Notes: a model not told the origin generated them from the sequence alone. Shown: positions 49,997-60,943, counted from the stretch's first letter. The stretch: 64,000 nt of DNA from Rhizoctonia solani (GCF_016906535.1 NC_057372.1:2151501-2215500); one strand, 5' to 3'. Translations and numbers: made by a program.

Positions 49997-50239
49997 ACTC
50001 GAGAAAACCGTGGCTCAATGTTGTTATCCAAATGTGTAGGACAAAGCACGATATCACACGCTATCACCTGTTTGTTTTGATCAGTAAGTATACGCCATCG
50101 CGTCGCACACACGTGTAGTGTAAATTATATTCTAGCACAATAGAACCATACCTCGTGCCTCAACAAATCACAATATTTCTCGTGCACTTAAAAAATCGAT
50201 TGAGCCAAGCCGCCCCTGCTCTCACCAACCCCCATCGTC

Positions 50240-51376
50240 ATGGCTCGACTTTCGCTACATTTGTTTTTCACATACTTGCAATTGGGCTTCGTCGGCGCTA
50301 ACTGGGTTTACCACCCAGAGGCCAGAGACTACATTACATCCGACGAACGCTTCAATCAACCATGCATAGGAGGCAATCTTGGAGCCTCCCAATACTTCCC
50401 CAATGTAATTATAGATACCGTCCTACCAACTAATCCAGATGGGGTCCTTGATGCAATGTATACCGATCGCGAGCCAGTAATGAACTTTTGGCAGCGAGAC
50501 CAAGGCTTCACTGGTACATTAGCATAAACCTTGCTTTTCTTCCCATATAAACTGACCATCCGCCATTAGACCTCCATTCAACCGGATGGTTTCCACAGGA
50601 CCCTGCCTATCCCAACTCGCGCCTCCGAACCCGGTCAACGTCCTTTACCAAAGATATCCCTGAAGGTCTACCGCTGAGCCACGGTGTGGTTGGGAAGCGG
50701 ACGCGGATCGAGGTTATAGATACCATCACGCACTCGGAAGATGGCCCCACTGGAACTGCGATTCTGTCTACGTTGCGCGCTCCAAACTTGATGAACGGGC
50801 ACGCGTTTGCTGTCAGGACCCGTACTTGCCTCGTGCCAGAGGGAGCATCGGGGACGAGACTGTTGGTCACTGCAATGGTCAGGTGGAACCAAAGAGTTAA
50901 CTATGGTGGTGAGTGAGAATATTGAAATTATCACTAAATCACACTGAGTATGCTTGAACATAGAAACGATTGAAGACTTTGCATTCGATGCTCTGAAGAA
51001 ATACTACCAAGACCTCACGAACTTTACTCGACGAGAAATGATCTCATACAAGGGAGGTTACGAAAGTTTTAGAGAGGAGCCCTGCTGCAATTTTGGTCGC
51101 TCAGATCGGGATGCAAGTGCAAAATATGCTACCTATCGCGAACAACTTCCGAGTGAGCGGGAGCAAGAGTCCTCCTATGGATCCTATAAACCTCGGATAG
51201 CCGTCCCAATCCAGGGCGCCGAACCCTCAACTGGATGTGAAGATCTGCAAGGTCAAATTCACCAACTCTCCCAGAGTTTGCGTCGAGTTGAAATGCGTGT
51301 GATCGATAATGAAAATCGGATTGCAGATCTCGAGGCGCAATTGAGGGAGGCAAGGCGTGTTCTCAAAGTTATTTAG
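50240..51376 (+). CDS. VASt-domain protein with signal peptide and C-terminal coiled coil, copy 2
   Basis: Three exons (50240-50513, 50570-50908, 50964-51376) give 341 residues, with both introns at the same places as copy 1. The start MARLSLHLFFTYLQLGFVGA is a signal peptide. Core matches include IDTVLPTNPDGVLDAMYT, DLHSTGWFPQDPAYPNSRLR, RTRIEVIDTITHSEDG, LRAPNLMNGHAFAVRTRTC and RLLVTAMVRWNQ. Unlike copy 1 it continues with FTRREMISYKGGYESF and a heptad-patterned helix (QLSQSLRRVEMRVIDNENR). The extra coiled coil suggests oligomerisation. Tandem orientation, shared introns and 243 bases of spacing show a local duplication. The lipid-binding role is inferred from the fold only. Confidence 0.68.
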
Positions 51377-51574
51377 GCTCAAAAGACGTGGAAGTGAGTT
51401 TTATATTGTGTAATCGAAATTGAAACCTATCTATGTATGTATGCATTAATCTATGATGTGAAACAATCTAGAATTCTAGCTTGGGGCATAGTCTACGGGG
51501 CATACCACAGCAGGGCTCGTTACTCCCGGCCTAACCGGAGGCTCAGGCAGGAACAGGCGTGTTCGAGGCACACA

Positions 51575-53615
51575 TCATAGAGTTTCTATTTGCACCTCGT
51601 AGATGATCCCTCGTATGATTTTCAGGCGATCGTCCATACTTTTTCGTGCGATCCGATCCGGTATTCTGGTAATCCGCACAACCTGAGTGAAGTGATGCTC
51701 GGAGAATCGAAGTGTGAACACACACACCTCGGGAAAGTACTTTACAACAAATTCGTGAACCTCTTTCACTATTTTAGTTCTTGATATCATTCTTGCAAAT
51801 TCAAGCAGGGTTGATAGATCCTATGAACACAGAATGTTCAGAGAATAGCTTAGGAGGCGATCTCGATTCAGATATGGTCACTCACGTTTGCTTGGCTCCA
51901 ATCTGGCGCCTGAGGACCGGGGCCATCGTTACTTTCACCTGAGATCCTCTTCGAAGGAGCGGAATCCATAAGCCCAATCAGCTGTTTTAGGCGCCGCTCG
52001 ATGTCTGCCTTGAAATCATCACTTGTACTTGTTGAGGAGCTTTTCGAAGCAGTTATGAAGGCCAACACGAAGCAAGAGTAGGGCATTGGCTGGTTAGATT
52101 GGAATCGAATGGCCTTTGCTTTCTCCCCAGGGGATGCAGAACAAATTAAATTTATGCCATGCTGCATTCTGGCACTCGGCTTGTCCGCGTTGACACGGCA
52201 AATATCGAGTGCCAGGATGATGGGCCGAGTGTATCCGCATGACTTATGGAGTTCAGCTAACCATCGATCAATATCATCCTCCGAAATAAATTTTCCGTCT
52301 AGTAAGCGCATTCTGTTTTGCTCGTCACCCTCGCCAGTCAGGTACACGAACAGATTCGAAGGCCCAATTTTGCCAAGTGATTCTGAGTCATGATACATCT
52401 CGGTCAGATTTTTGTTGATGTTTTCCGGTGTAGCTTCTTCCCCTACAAGTTCAATGAAGTAGATGATTTCCGACTCAAGAGCAGGGTCACCGAGCACATT
52501 CCTCCAGAATCCCAAGTCGTGCACCGGATCCTGCAGACCACGATAGTCAACCGCCACGATCAAAATGAACCAAGCAACTTGTTTTGGTTGAAGGACGCTT
52601 GGACTGCCAAATAGTGCAGTTTCAAGCGATGATTTTCTTCCGATATGGCGTGTTTGAACAGTTGGCATTAAACATTGATGTCGGGGCCGTGCATTTAGGT
52701 TGCAAAAGCTGGGGTAAGGAAGAAAACGAGTTGTAGCTTTGGTCTTGGTCTTGGTCCGCTTCGAACGGCCAGAGATTGTGCGCTCATTTAGGACAATGGC
52801 TTGTTTGTCTACATTCGCCTGCAAAGGTAGAGAGGCATGAATAGGATAGAGTCGGGCACGGGAATTAAGGGACAGATCTAGCGCATCTACTAGCCAGAAT
52901 CAGTATATGGTACGACTATCAAGATCGGACAATAATTTACATCCATCACTGAGCCCGTAGATCAACTCACGTTTCTGGTTTGTCATATCACTTTTCTCTT
53001 CCAGACCCTTCATCACTGTAGTGAATGAAGGCATCCGGTCCTTCTGAAGGAAGGTGGAATGGTGCTCCTTCACTTTCCACGCTGCAAGCGATATCTGTTA
53101 GGAGATAATTCACAGCCTCACTCAATACCCATGCTTACACTGTGGGACAGGGGCTAAACTTGAGTCCTTCAACCCAAACCGTTTCCCTCGCCCAATCTTG
53201 GTTTGAGACGCATTTGTGGCTGAAGTTCTCGAACTGTCCGTGTCTACATTGGGTGAAATTAGCTGCCACTTCTGCCTACGAATCAAACGTTCTTACCGTG
53301 TAGATTAGTTGCCACAAAAACGGATGCTATCGGCGACGTGCGACGGACTCGACGTAGTGTAAGCTTGCTCTCAGCTTGCGCTAGTAGCCGTCGGTCTAAT
53401 CTAGACTTGAGCCAGCGAACAATTATCACGCACAATATGATAAACGCGTAGCAACAACTCCATGCAGTAAGATTGGGTCGTCTAACTTGAGGATGGTGGG
53501 TAGGACGATGCAGACATTCATGACTGCATTGATATGTTTTGAACTTAACTCTCGAGAAGACCAGGAGGGAAATAGCCATCAACCAGACGCATACGAAGAG
53601 TTCAGACCTGCGCAT
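51575..53615 (-). CDS. Membrane-anchored caspase-like protein lacking the catalytic His (predicted pseudoprotease)
   Basis: The start MRRSELFVCVWLMAISLLVF gives one hydrophobic span and AWSCCYAFIILCVIIVRWL a second. Several exons later comes a caspase/metacaspase-like p20 fold: AWFILIVAVDYRG, DLGFWRNVLGDPA, then LFVYLTGEGDEQNR and IILALDICRVNADKP. In active members the beta-3 end reads S/T-x-H-G; here the His position is Glu (codon 52330-52332), while the Cys of DICR is kept (codon 52198-52200). It aligns with the neighbouring caspase-like protein along this region. A helical tail after the next intron ends EVQIETL. Activity by the usual dyad is not expected. It may bind or regulate its partner, which is speculation. 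Confidence 0.65.
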
Positions 53616-54040
53616 TGCTGAAGGAAGGCTAAGGGCGCATTAGGGGGGGTGTCACAATGCGAGCTGGTGATCATAGATTGTAGGAGGTTATAAGAGATGC
53701 TTGCATGACTCACGTGTTCTGTCCACAAACACCGCAACGAACACGTGGTTTTGATACTGGTCTCTGCAGTTTGTCAATTGACTTGTGGCAGTGTGGTGCG
53801 TGATGTTCGAGCTGTTAGAAGCTGAAGCAACACCTAACTCTCGTTGATTCCATCCTAGAACTGGTCACGAGAGCTCATTACGCCGCAGTGTGCACGGTGT
53901 GAAGAGAGATTTTTTTTTGGAGGAAATGCTATCTGATAATAACCCTGAACAGCTAGGCAAAGGAGTATGCAATGAGAAGTAATACCACAACAGAAAGAGA
54001 GTGAAAGCTGATGTATGCGACTACACGCTAATGATTGACA
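53616..54040. other. Upstream region of the pseudo-caspase gene
   Basis: This 425-base stretch up to the first MITE contains no supported gene. A TTTTTTTT run at about 53,912 and short open frames without domain are all that is seen. It should include the pseudo-caspase promoter. Confidence 0.4.
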
Positions 54041-54252
54041 CACGGTGGACCCCAAAAGTGCGGATTTTCTGAACGTAAATAATCGCGCGTTATATGCGGA
54101 GTATTGGCAAAATCCGACCAGTTTTTCCATGAATCCGCACCCTCAACTCACCCCTGTGTGTCGTCAAGGTGCGGATTCTGCAATTTTGAGTGCAGATGTC
54201 TGGCAAAATCTGGATGTCATACGGATTTTCCGTACTTTTGGAGTTCACCGTG
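54041..54252 (+). mobile_element. MITE-like element, copy 1, with terminal inverted repeats
   Basis: The element starts CACGGTGGACCCCAAAAGTG and ends with the near-exact reverse complement (CTTTTGGAGTTCACCGTG); about 20 of 23 terminal bases pair. It is 212 bases long and has no coding capacity. ACA occurs immediately on both sides, a possible 3-bp target duplication. A second copy in opposite orientation lies at 55027-55225. The CAC...CCCAAAAG terminus resembles Tc1/mariner-type ends, but a TA duplication is not seen, so the superfamily is open. Confidence 0.65.
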
Positions 54253-55026
54253 ACACCGCATTCACTCAACCGCGCCAATGCTATTCTTAACGGATACCAC
54301 CCGAGAACAGTACCCTTCTCGTGAGGTTTTTACGCTGGTAAAACACCAATAGAAGAAAGAGCTGAAGTTTGCGGATGAACGCCAAATGCGCTCGTTGTTT
54401 GGATCGAGTACCAGGTTCCGACGTCGGGTTCGAACTACGCGGCCTGACTAATTTTGTATCGTACCTAGAGGGCGTGGTCATATTGAGCACCCACATGTGG
54501 GTTTATATAGGCATGGCCGTGACAGAATGATGGGTTTATAGGTAGAAACCCTGGTTGGTGAGGCAACTACGCGGTTGTTGTCACTATCATGCTGATGCTA
54601 CCACAGAACACAGATTCCTTCGGGAAATAATTTCTGGTGTCAGGCACGCGTTGACCGAGATTTGAATTCTGTCTTTAGGATTCGCCAGTCGAATGCCCTT
54701 GGGCGCCGGCCTTTGGGTGGGGGTGGGAGAGAAATTCTTGCCAAGGCTGGTTGGTAGTCGATATTAGGTCCGGAACAAGCTCGTATCGCTGATCTCAGAG
54801 ATCGACGGCTTAGCATACGAAACAAAGGTGTGAAGTAGTATTAGTAAAAGCAAGGGAGTATCGGGTATCTGGATAGGAGGAAGGGAGCCAGGTCGAGATG
54901 AGAATGGAAAGGAAGTCGAGTTTATTGAGGGGATAGTGTAGTACATTTGAACGCGCGGCCGAGGCGGCACCCTGGCCGAGGTGGTGCGGTGCCAAGTCCT
55001 ATTGTAATTGGAACCGCCTCAATAGT
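54253..55026. other. Segment between the two inverted MITE copies, unassigned
   Basis: 774 bases with no supported gene. It includes a tRNA B-box-like string (GGGTTCGAACTAC near 54,425), a TATA-like string in TGGGTTTATATAGGC near 54,500, and TGGTGTCAGGCACGCG at 54,635, which resembles a retrotransposon primer-binding site. A GC-rich near-repeat (GGCCGAGGCGGCACC / GGCCGAGGTGGTGCG) lies near 54,960-54,990. These suggest remnants of a SINE or short LTR element, but no boundary could be proved. Confidence 0.3.
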
Positions 55027-55225
55027 AAAAGTACGGAAAATCCGCATGATGCCCAGATTTTGCCAGACATCCGCACCTAAAATTGCAGAATCCGCACCTC
55101 GACGACACACAGGGGTGAGTTGAGGATGCGGATTCGTGGAAAAACTGGTCGGATTTTGCCAACACTCCGCATATAACGCGCAGTTTTTTACGTTCAGAAA
55201 ATCCGCACTTTTGGGGTCCACCGTG
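55027..55225 (-). mobile_element. MITE-like element, copy 2, inverted and truncated at its inner end
   Basis: This stretch is the reverse complement of copy 1 with high identity. Its outer end keeps the intact terminus (CCACCGTG at 55218-55225), while at the inner end homology stops after the AAAAGTACGG string, losing about 13 terminal bases. It has no coding capacity. Together with copy 1 it forms a long inverted repeat that could fold as a hairpin with a 774-base loop. Confidence 0.65.
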
Positions 55226-55591
55226 TAATAATAGGTGTTCCTCGGGATCTCGGATACTAATTTACTGCACAGCACACTCTGCCAAGTATTGTCTAGGTTA
55301 AGTCATGTGCTTTTTGTCGATTGGCCAAACAACACCGAGGCTCGTGGATCCACTCGACACGAGGACTCAGGGTCTGCACCCGAGCGGATCAGACACTTGC
55401 ATCCGCGACTCTGAGCATTGTTTCCAGTTACTCGGCGGGGAATCAGCGACCAGTATCTCTGGGGCATGTAGTTATAAACTACTACGTACTATGAGGGCCA
55501 TTCGGTCCTTTTCTCTAGCCCAGTTGATTCCACTGCTACTCATCCCTACTCGCTATCACCCGTTTCTGACGATCATATCTAGAGCATACTC
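55226..55591. other. Upstream region of the caspase-like gene
   Basis: This 366-base stretch should hold the caspase-like promoter. A 135-codon open frame (55305-55712) crosses the start of the gene in another frame and has no recognisable domain, so it is not called. No repeat beyond the adjacent MITE is seen. Confidence 0.4.
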
Positions 55592-57582
55592 ATGGTCGAG
55601 GTCAATCTCATCACTCATCCTGATTCTCCCCTACCCCTCGTCTGCCCAACTGAACATGGCTTCAAGGCACTCGAGAAATATACTGTATGCTACATATTCG
55701 AAGAGCCAGTGATAGAGTATGAAAGGAAACTATATCCTAGTTCTCAACTCGATATCGCATTGGTCTGGAGTCTAGCTGTATTAGTGGCAGTCATAATCAC
55801 CGGGCTCACTGTTTTCTTTCCTCCCTCATCAATTGAACCTCTGAACGAGGCTGACGAGCCTTACGCGCCGTCTCGGGGACGTCTTGACCCTAATGTCTCG
55901 GCGCCTACAAAAAGTGAGTGTATTTTGTGGCTGGCTGGGTGCGCGTGAATGCTTATTTAATTTCTCCTAGGTTTTTTGACTCCTCGAGACCTTGTCATCG
56001 ATACCACTAACATCGACGTAGCTAGTGTTTCCGGGAGGGGGAAACAGAGTCCAGTCGGGGAGGTAACTCTGGGACCTGGACTAAACATAACACAGAGTGA
56101 GTTTGCCACCGGTTTGTCGCCGCATCCATTATAAGCTTACTGAGATTTGATCGACGCAGCACAGGCGCAGGCCGACTCTGGTCGTGAATGTGTTGGCTCA
56201 TCCTTGTTCATACATGGGTCGCAATCCGATAACCCGGGTGTGGCAGTAAAACAGGGCACTACTGGCTCCAAAGGTGTGTAAATTTCGTATAGCGATTGGA
56301 GCTTCTTTTAGATACACCATTATTTACCATCTATGCAGAGCTCGGAACTATACCGGGTTCAAAACGAGGATCTACGGGTCCAGTTCATCAGTCCTCGCTG
56401 TTCAATAGTGATTGGCTCGACCTTTTTCAGACAGGGTTGAATCACTCTGCTTCCTCTCTCGTTGATAGATTTATCGTCCTTATTCGATATCCGAGTATCG
56501 CTTGGTTTGGTTCTGGCCCCCTCCTAGGAACTCTGTATGGACGAACCCCCACTCTCTCCATTTTCGCCATCAGCAGCACCGATTTCGAAGATGATGTCAA
56601 AGTATTGGCGGATACGCTTATGCCGCTATATCCGCAAAACTTCCAACTTACAAAGTTGGATGTGAACACCGCATTTACTAGAATCAAGCACGAAATCAAG
56701 AAGCTTTGCAGCGGGCATCAAGGTGCACCTGACCGACATCTCCTCATCTACGTGACCAGCCACGGTGACACCAATAATGATATGTTTATATCCGAATCCA
56801 AGAGGCTCAAAGAGAGTGATTTATTCGGGCTATTCTCGCAGCTGGCCATTGTGGCTACTATATTGGTAGACATCTGCCGCGAGGGAAACACTCCAAGCAT
56901 ATCCCCTCCAGAGGGCATTTCTGTGATCCGGTCTTGCTCTCTTGCACAAAAGGCCGGTACATTCCGGATTAAAGGCCTTGCCGCCCCGGGTTCGTGCTTT
57001 CTCAACGCGGTAATGATAGCGGCTTGCACTCCCAACCTACAGCACGACGACGATGGGTACAGAATACGTTTAAGCGTCCAAGAACGGCTTGATCAGTTGA
57101 TAAAGTACTTGAACTACCGCTATAGCGAGAGGCACGGCAAAGAGGCAAAGTGCACGCGCTGTCCCAGCCCCACAGATCGCTGCCCCGAACCCACAAAGCA
57201 AACAATAGATTGGGGCGATGCTAGAGTAAGTCTTCCGGTGATCATCACGATACCACATGCCGTCAATACTTATGCCCCTGAGCAGAGCACAGACGATCTA
57301 TCCAAGTTGATGAAATCTCTTGCAAATTCCGAGATTGCAATGGGAGTGTATCACTGGTTCATGGAAAACCAAGTTTTTTGTACTGTCGTGAGTGGCACGC
57401 TGTTACACATTTCAAGAAGTAACTATTGACTTTTATCCGACCTCTAGAACGGTATTCCTTATCCAGTAGCTACGGAAGCAGATACGGCACCAAATCTGGC
57501 TTTTCAGCCTGTTCATAGACCACCGGGTCACGCGGGTCAACTCGAAAGAGGAGCAATGAGCCCCTTGGCAATTAGCCATTAA
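55592..57582 (+). CDS. Membrane-anchored caspase-like protein with intact His-Cys dyad
   Basis: Five exons (55592-55913, 55971-56096, 56160-56273, 56339-57387, 57448-57582) join in phase to 581 residues. A hydrophobic span IALVWSLAVLVAVIITGLTV near residue 70 anchors it, with a short N-terminal domain on the other side. A Ser/Gly-rich linker leads to the caspase-like fold: SIFAISSTDFEDDVKVLADT, LLIYVTSHGDTNNDMF with catalytic His329, and ATILVDICREGNTPS with Cys367. ISVIRSCSLAQKAGTFRI and APGSCFLNAVMIAA follow as the late core strands and helix. His and Cys are in the expected places for a C14-type protease. Substrate and role are unknown; fungal caspase-like proteins are linked to cell death and non-self recognition. 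It lies head to head with an inactive-looking relative. Confidence 0.7.
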
Positions 57583-58460
57583 GTCAGGCAAATTGTTTTC
57601 TTGTTTGCTTTTTTTAGGGGATCTTGTTTAGCGAGCTACATCCGGACGGATTTTGCGGCTCATGGGACTTGGGCGCGACATTACCAGTACTACTGTTAGG
57701 AATCCTGCGACTTGGATGATATTTATGAAAGGGTGGTATCATTATAACTATGATATATTATTATCAAAATATAAATTCGATTTGGGTTGCCTGGCCATTA
57801 GATTGAAATAAGCGTTAAGATTGAGTACATACAAGAGTGGGACGATGAACATTTGGCACTTGCATAAGACAATCACAGATTATTCCAATACATTCTACAT
57901 ATTTCTACAATAATCATAGCCGCTCAGGCGGTCTTCGAGCTAATTACCATGACGCCTGAAAGCAACGGGGCCCGGAGAACACAGCCCCGGGCCTTTCCTT
58001 ATTAAACAGACATGGCGATGTGATATAGTGAAATTTAGCTAGGCTCCTTGATTATACAAACTAAAGCCTGTCATGAGATTTTCTGCGGGAGCGTTCCAAA
58101 AATAAGACAAACGATTGAACACAACTGGTGGTCAAGCTATATGAGTCATCAAACGATAAGGTACAGATGAATGGGAGCAAGAGTCACGCGGTGGGCGCAT
58201 ATAACCGGGACTAACACACAAATTATCTAGCGCCTTTACAGGTGCGTGTTAATTCCTTAGAGACATGACCAACCCAAAGAATGTAACTCATCTGTGCAAA
58301 AGCAACCAGGATTTCCAAGGGGCTGTCAATGAGGCAGCACTGAGGCTTGGAGATTCTTTATTCAATTCTGAGAATGACCCAATGGTATGTGTTAAACATG
58401 TCGGACACAGCTACAGACAAGAAACCAGATACAGAACAAAAACCCGCCAATCAACTTCAA
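57583..58460. other. 878 bases between convergent genes
   Basis: No gene is supported. There is a 7-bp perfect stem (GGCCCGG at 57969-57975 with CCGGGCC at 57987-57993) followed by a pyrimidine-rich run, which could be incidental. AT-rich stretches near 57,730-57,780 and 57,880-57,920 are typical of fungal 3' regions. Short open frames at the right end overlap the next gene in antisense. Confidence 0.4.
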
Positions 58461-59709
58461 TCAGACATCGCCATTCGCTCGTGCTCGTTCCTTCTTTTTG
58501 TATTCTACCTCTTGCCTAATGTACGTACAACAGTCCATGAGCTGCTGGCCTAACATGATCATTGCAAGAGTTTGACTGTAGCTCCAATCGTTGACTTGTG
58601 TGGATACGTCCTGGTTACGCCGGACGATTTGTTCTGTTGTAATAATCATGTAGATCATTCCAGCCGCGCCTCCAAAGAAGGACATGTGTTGTACTGAGGT
58701 ACCCGAGCGATCTGAGCGAGTCCCATCAGTCTTGAGAGCCTAAATAAATGATATACATAGTACGCACTCCTTTGACCGCGAAGCTTCCGAACATATTCCT
58801 CAGCAGCGGCTCGCTTGGCTTTCTCGGCTCCGCCAATAGCGTATAGAAATGTCCATTTTATACACTGCCAGAGCGCTGCCAGAGCAGAGATCGAGCCGAT
58901 TGCGAAAATGAACATGGCGAACCCACGCAGACCGCTGTTTGTTACGCTGACGTTTTGACCGAATACGACGAACACGGTGTCGATACTAGCATTACAGTTC
59001 TCCTCGCCCTCGGGAATCCCAAAGGTTTTAGGATCGTTCCATACTTGCAGACCCCAGTAGACCCAGAAGGTAGTGAACAGAAAACTGGAGATATTAATGG
59101 AGAGGCCTAAGGTACGACTCTATAGCCGATGAGTCTAAAGTCAAACAATCGATTGTAGATTACTTACATAGGCAATGTTTGCCGTGACGAATGCTGTCAT
59201 AATAGTCGTGAGCTGTAAGAATTTCATCTGGATCAGTCTGGAGCGACTTGATCGAAGATTAGTTTCACTTACCATTGTCACAATCAGGGCGTCAAATAGA
59301 CTGAGCCCGTGAGTCTTCAGTTCGATTAGAGAAGCGATCATCAAGCTTGTCGATACTATATAGGAGCTTCGCGATGTATCCCGAAAGGCCTCTTCATGGT
59401 ATGGTAGGAATGAGGCGATGCTCTATGGCCGGGGGTCAGGTTTGTAATTGATTAATATAGGTGAGAGTAATTGGTCTACCATGCTTATAATTGTTTGCGC
59501 ATAGATTGCAACCCGGACCTATTTCCTCGGTCTGAGATTAAAGCGGATGTAAAAACCCTTCAAACGGACTTACACCTATGCCCTAGGTGGCGGTAGGCTA
59601 GTAAGCATCCCTAAGCCTCGAGCCAAGTGGTTAGGCTTACTGATATATCGGGGTTGGACACGATTTGTGTGCAGAGACTGGGTTCAGGATCTTGGGGACA
59701 ACTATCCAT
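58461..59709 (-). CDS. Multi-pass membrane protein of a basidiomycete-specific family, function unknown
   Basis: The start MDSCPQDPEPSLCTQIVSNP precedes about five to six hydrophobic spans: VAIYAQTIISMA, STSLMIASLIEL, LTTIMTAFVTANIAY, ISSFLFTTFWVYWGLQV and AMFIFAIGSISALAALWQC. A basic cytosolic stretch (GGAEKAKRAAAEEYVRKLRG) follows, then MIYMIITTEQIVRRN and a last helix TLAMIMLGQQLMDCCTY. The C-terminus is charged (KKKERARANGDV). No enzyme or transporter motif is recognised. One frame shift near 58,690, just before MSFFGGAAGM, fits a single missing base. A truncated paralogue lies 0.5 kb to the right. The start is chosen for its Cys/Pro-rich opening before the first helix; it is not certain. 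Confidence 0.6.
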
Positions 59710-60184
59710 ACTGATGTGGGTATATTCAGGCTCGTAAGTATCGTCGTTGGAAGAGGAGGGGGTATAGGGAATAAGGGAGAGAAAAGCCTTAAAGAGATCT
59801 TGCTATGCCCATCAAACTTATAAATATGATCGGTGCCTTTACCAGCACCTCTTGATTCGAAGGGTGTCGCTTGTGCGAATAAGCGCCCCAACACTGCCCT
59901 TGGCCCTTTATCTTAGATATGTATACCAAAGATAGGATCCATATACTGGGAAGGACTCATGTGAATATTTCAAACGCGCAAGATTGGGGGAGTTCTGAGG
60001 GAACCAGAAATTATTTGGAGAGCCTGCTGACTATCAAGTCAGAGGCTGCAGACCAGAGATCCGGAGGCACTCTAAATCATTTTAGTAATCTCTTGAATCT
60101 AAACTTAGGGTAATATAACCTAACTACACGTGCTGTGAGAAGGAAAGCCATTATTATAAGACACAAATAAACCCCAACACAAAA
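59710..60184. other. Intergenic between the membrane-protein gene and its truncated paralogue
   Basis: 475 bases with no supported gene. It should contain the promoter of the membrane-protein gene and the old 3' region of the disrupted paralogue. Short open frames on both strands lack domain character. Confidence 0.4.
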
Positions 60185-60424
60185 TTACACCATGCTTGTA
60201 CGCGCTTGAGCCTCTAATCTTTGCATCTCAATCTCATCTTCAGTTTTCTTGTTCCTTTGCCTTTCTTCTTGCCTGTACTTTATTTCTTCTTTTACATGCG
60301 TTATACAATCCAAGAGTTGTTGGCCAATCATAATCAATGCAAGTGTCTGACTATACATCCAGATATTCAGCTTGTCTTGAACATTGTTACAATCCACAAT
60401 TTGTTCCATAGTGACAATCATATA
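60185..60424 (-). pseudogene. 3' fragment of a membrane-protein paralogue cut by a Tc1-like insertion
   Basis: The fragment encodes YMIVTMEQIVDCNN, then WMYSQTLALIMIGQQLLDC and a charged tail ending EAQARTSMV. It aligns with the last exon of the upstream neighbour (YMIITTEQIVRRN, TLAMIMLGQQLMDC), with a tail about 20 residues longer. Homology stops exactly at the TA at 60423-60424, where the Tc1-like terminus begins. The 5' part should lie beyond the element and outside the window. The open frame continues a few codons into the transposon, but those are not native. Confidence 0.7.
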
Positions 60425-60637
60425 CACTTGCGCCCAAAAAGATTGAGCCACGTGAGCTCAAATCAATGACGCTCATGCGTCACCCGCACAATTGAGAATT
60501 TGTTTACAATGTAATAGTAAATTTTGTAGATACAGTAGTATAGAACATATATACAAAATTTTAGATCAAAACTAAGTCTCCTTGTGGAGATACGCATGAG
60601 CAAAATTTTTGGGCTGGCTCATTCTTTTTGATCACTT

Positions 60638-60645
60638 TATATAAG
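60638..60645 (+). promoter_or_regulatory. TATA box of the Tc1-like transposase
   Basis: TATATAAG lies 81 bases upstream of the transposase ATG at 60719, a suitable distance for a core promoter inside the element's 5' region. Confidence 0.45.
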
Positions 60646-60943
60646 CTACTTGGTCCTCCCTCATTGACTGCCATTTACCACCCCTTTTTACGCTCAAATA
60701 CCTGCCAAGAGTGCGCAAATGGCTCAATACACTAGTCCCAAGACTAAGGCTCAGATAATTGCGCTGAAAAAGCTCAAATACTCAGATTGGGCTATTGTTC
60801 AGCTTTTGCAACCTGAGACCAAGGTCTCTCACGCTACTGTTGGTTGTATCTGGGCCAAGTATGGACTTACTGACTGCCCACTCAATCAACACAATCCCAT
60901 TCCTGGGCGCCCACAAAAGTTAACCCCCAGCAACGTCAGATTT

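Noticed and set aside
54405..54440. tRNA-like GGGTTCGAAC string
   Set aside because: No acceptor, D or anticodon stem could be built around it on either strand; at most a B-box remnant.
55305..55712. 135-codon frame at the caspase-like gene start
   Set aside because: Overlaps the better supported start at 55592 in another frame; Ser/Arg-rich with no motif.
57969..57993. GC-rich 7-bp hairpin before a pyrimidine run, like a bacterial terminator
   Set aside because: Intrinsic terminators of this type do not operate for RNA polymerase II and it is not placed at a gene end.
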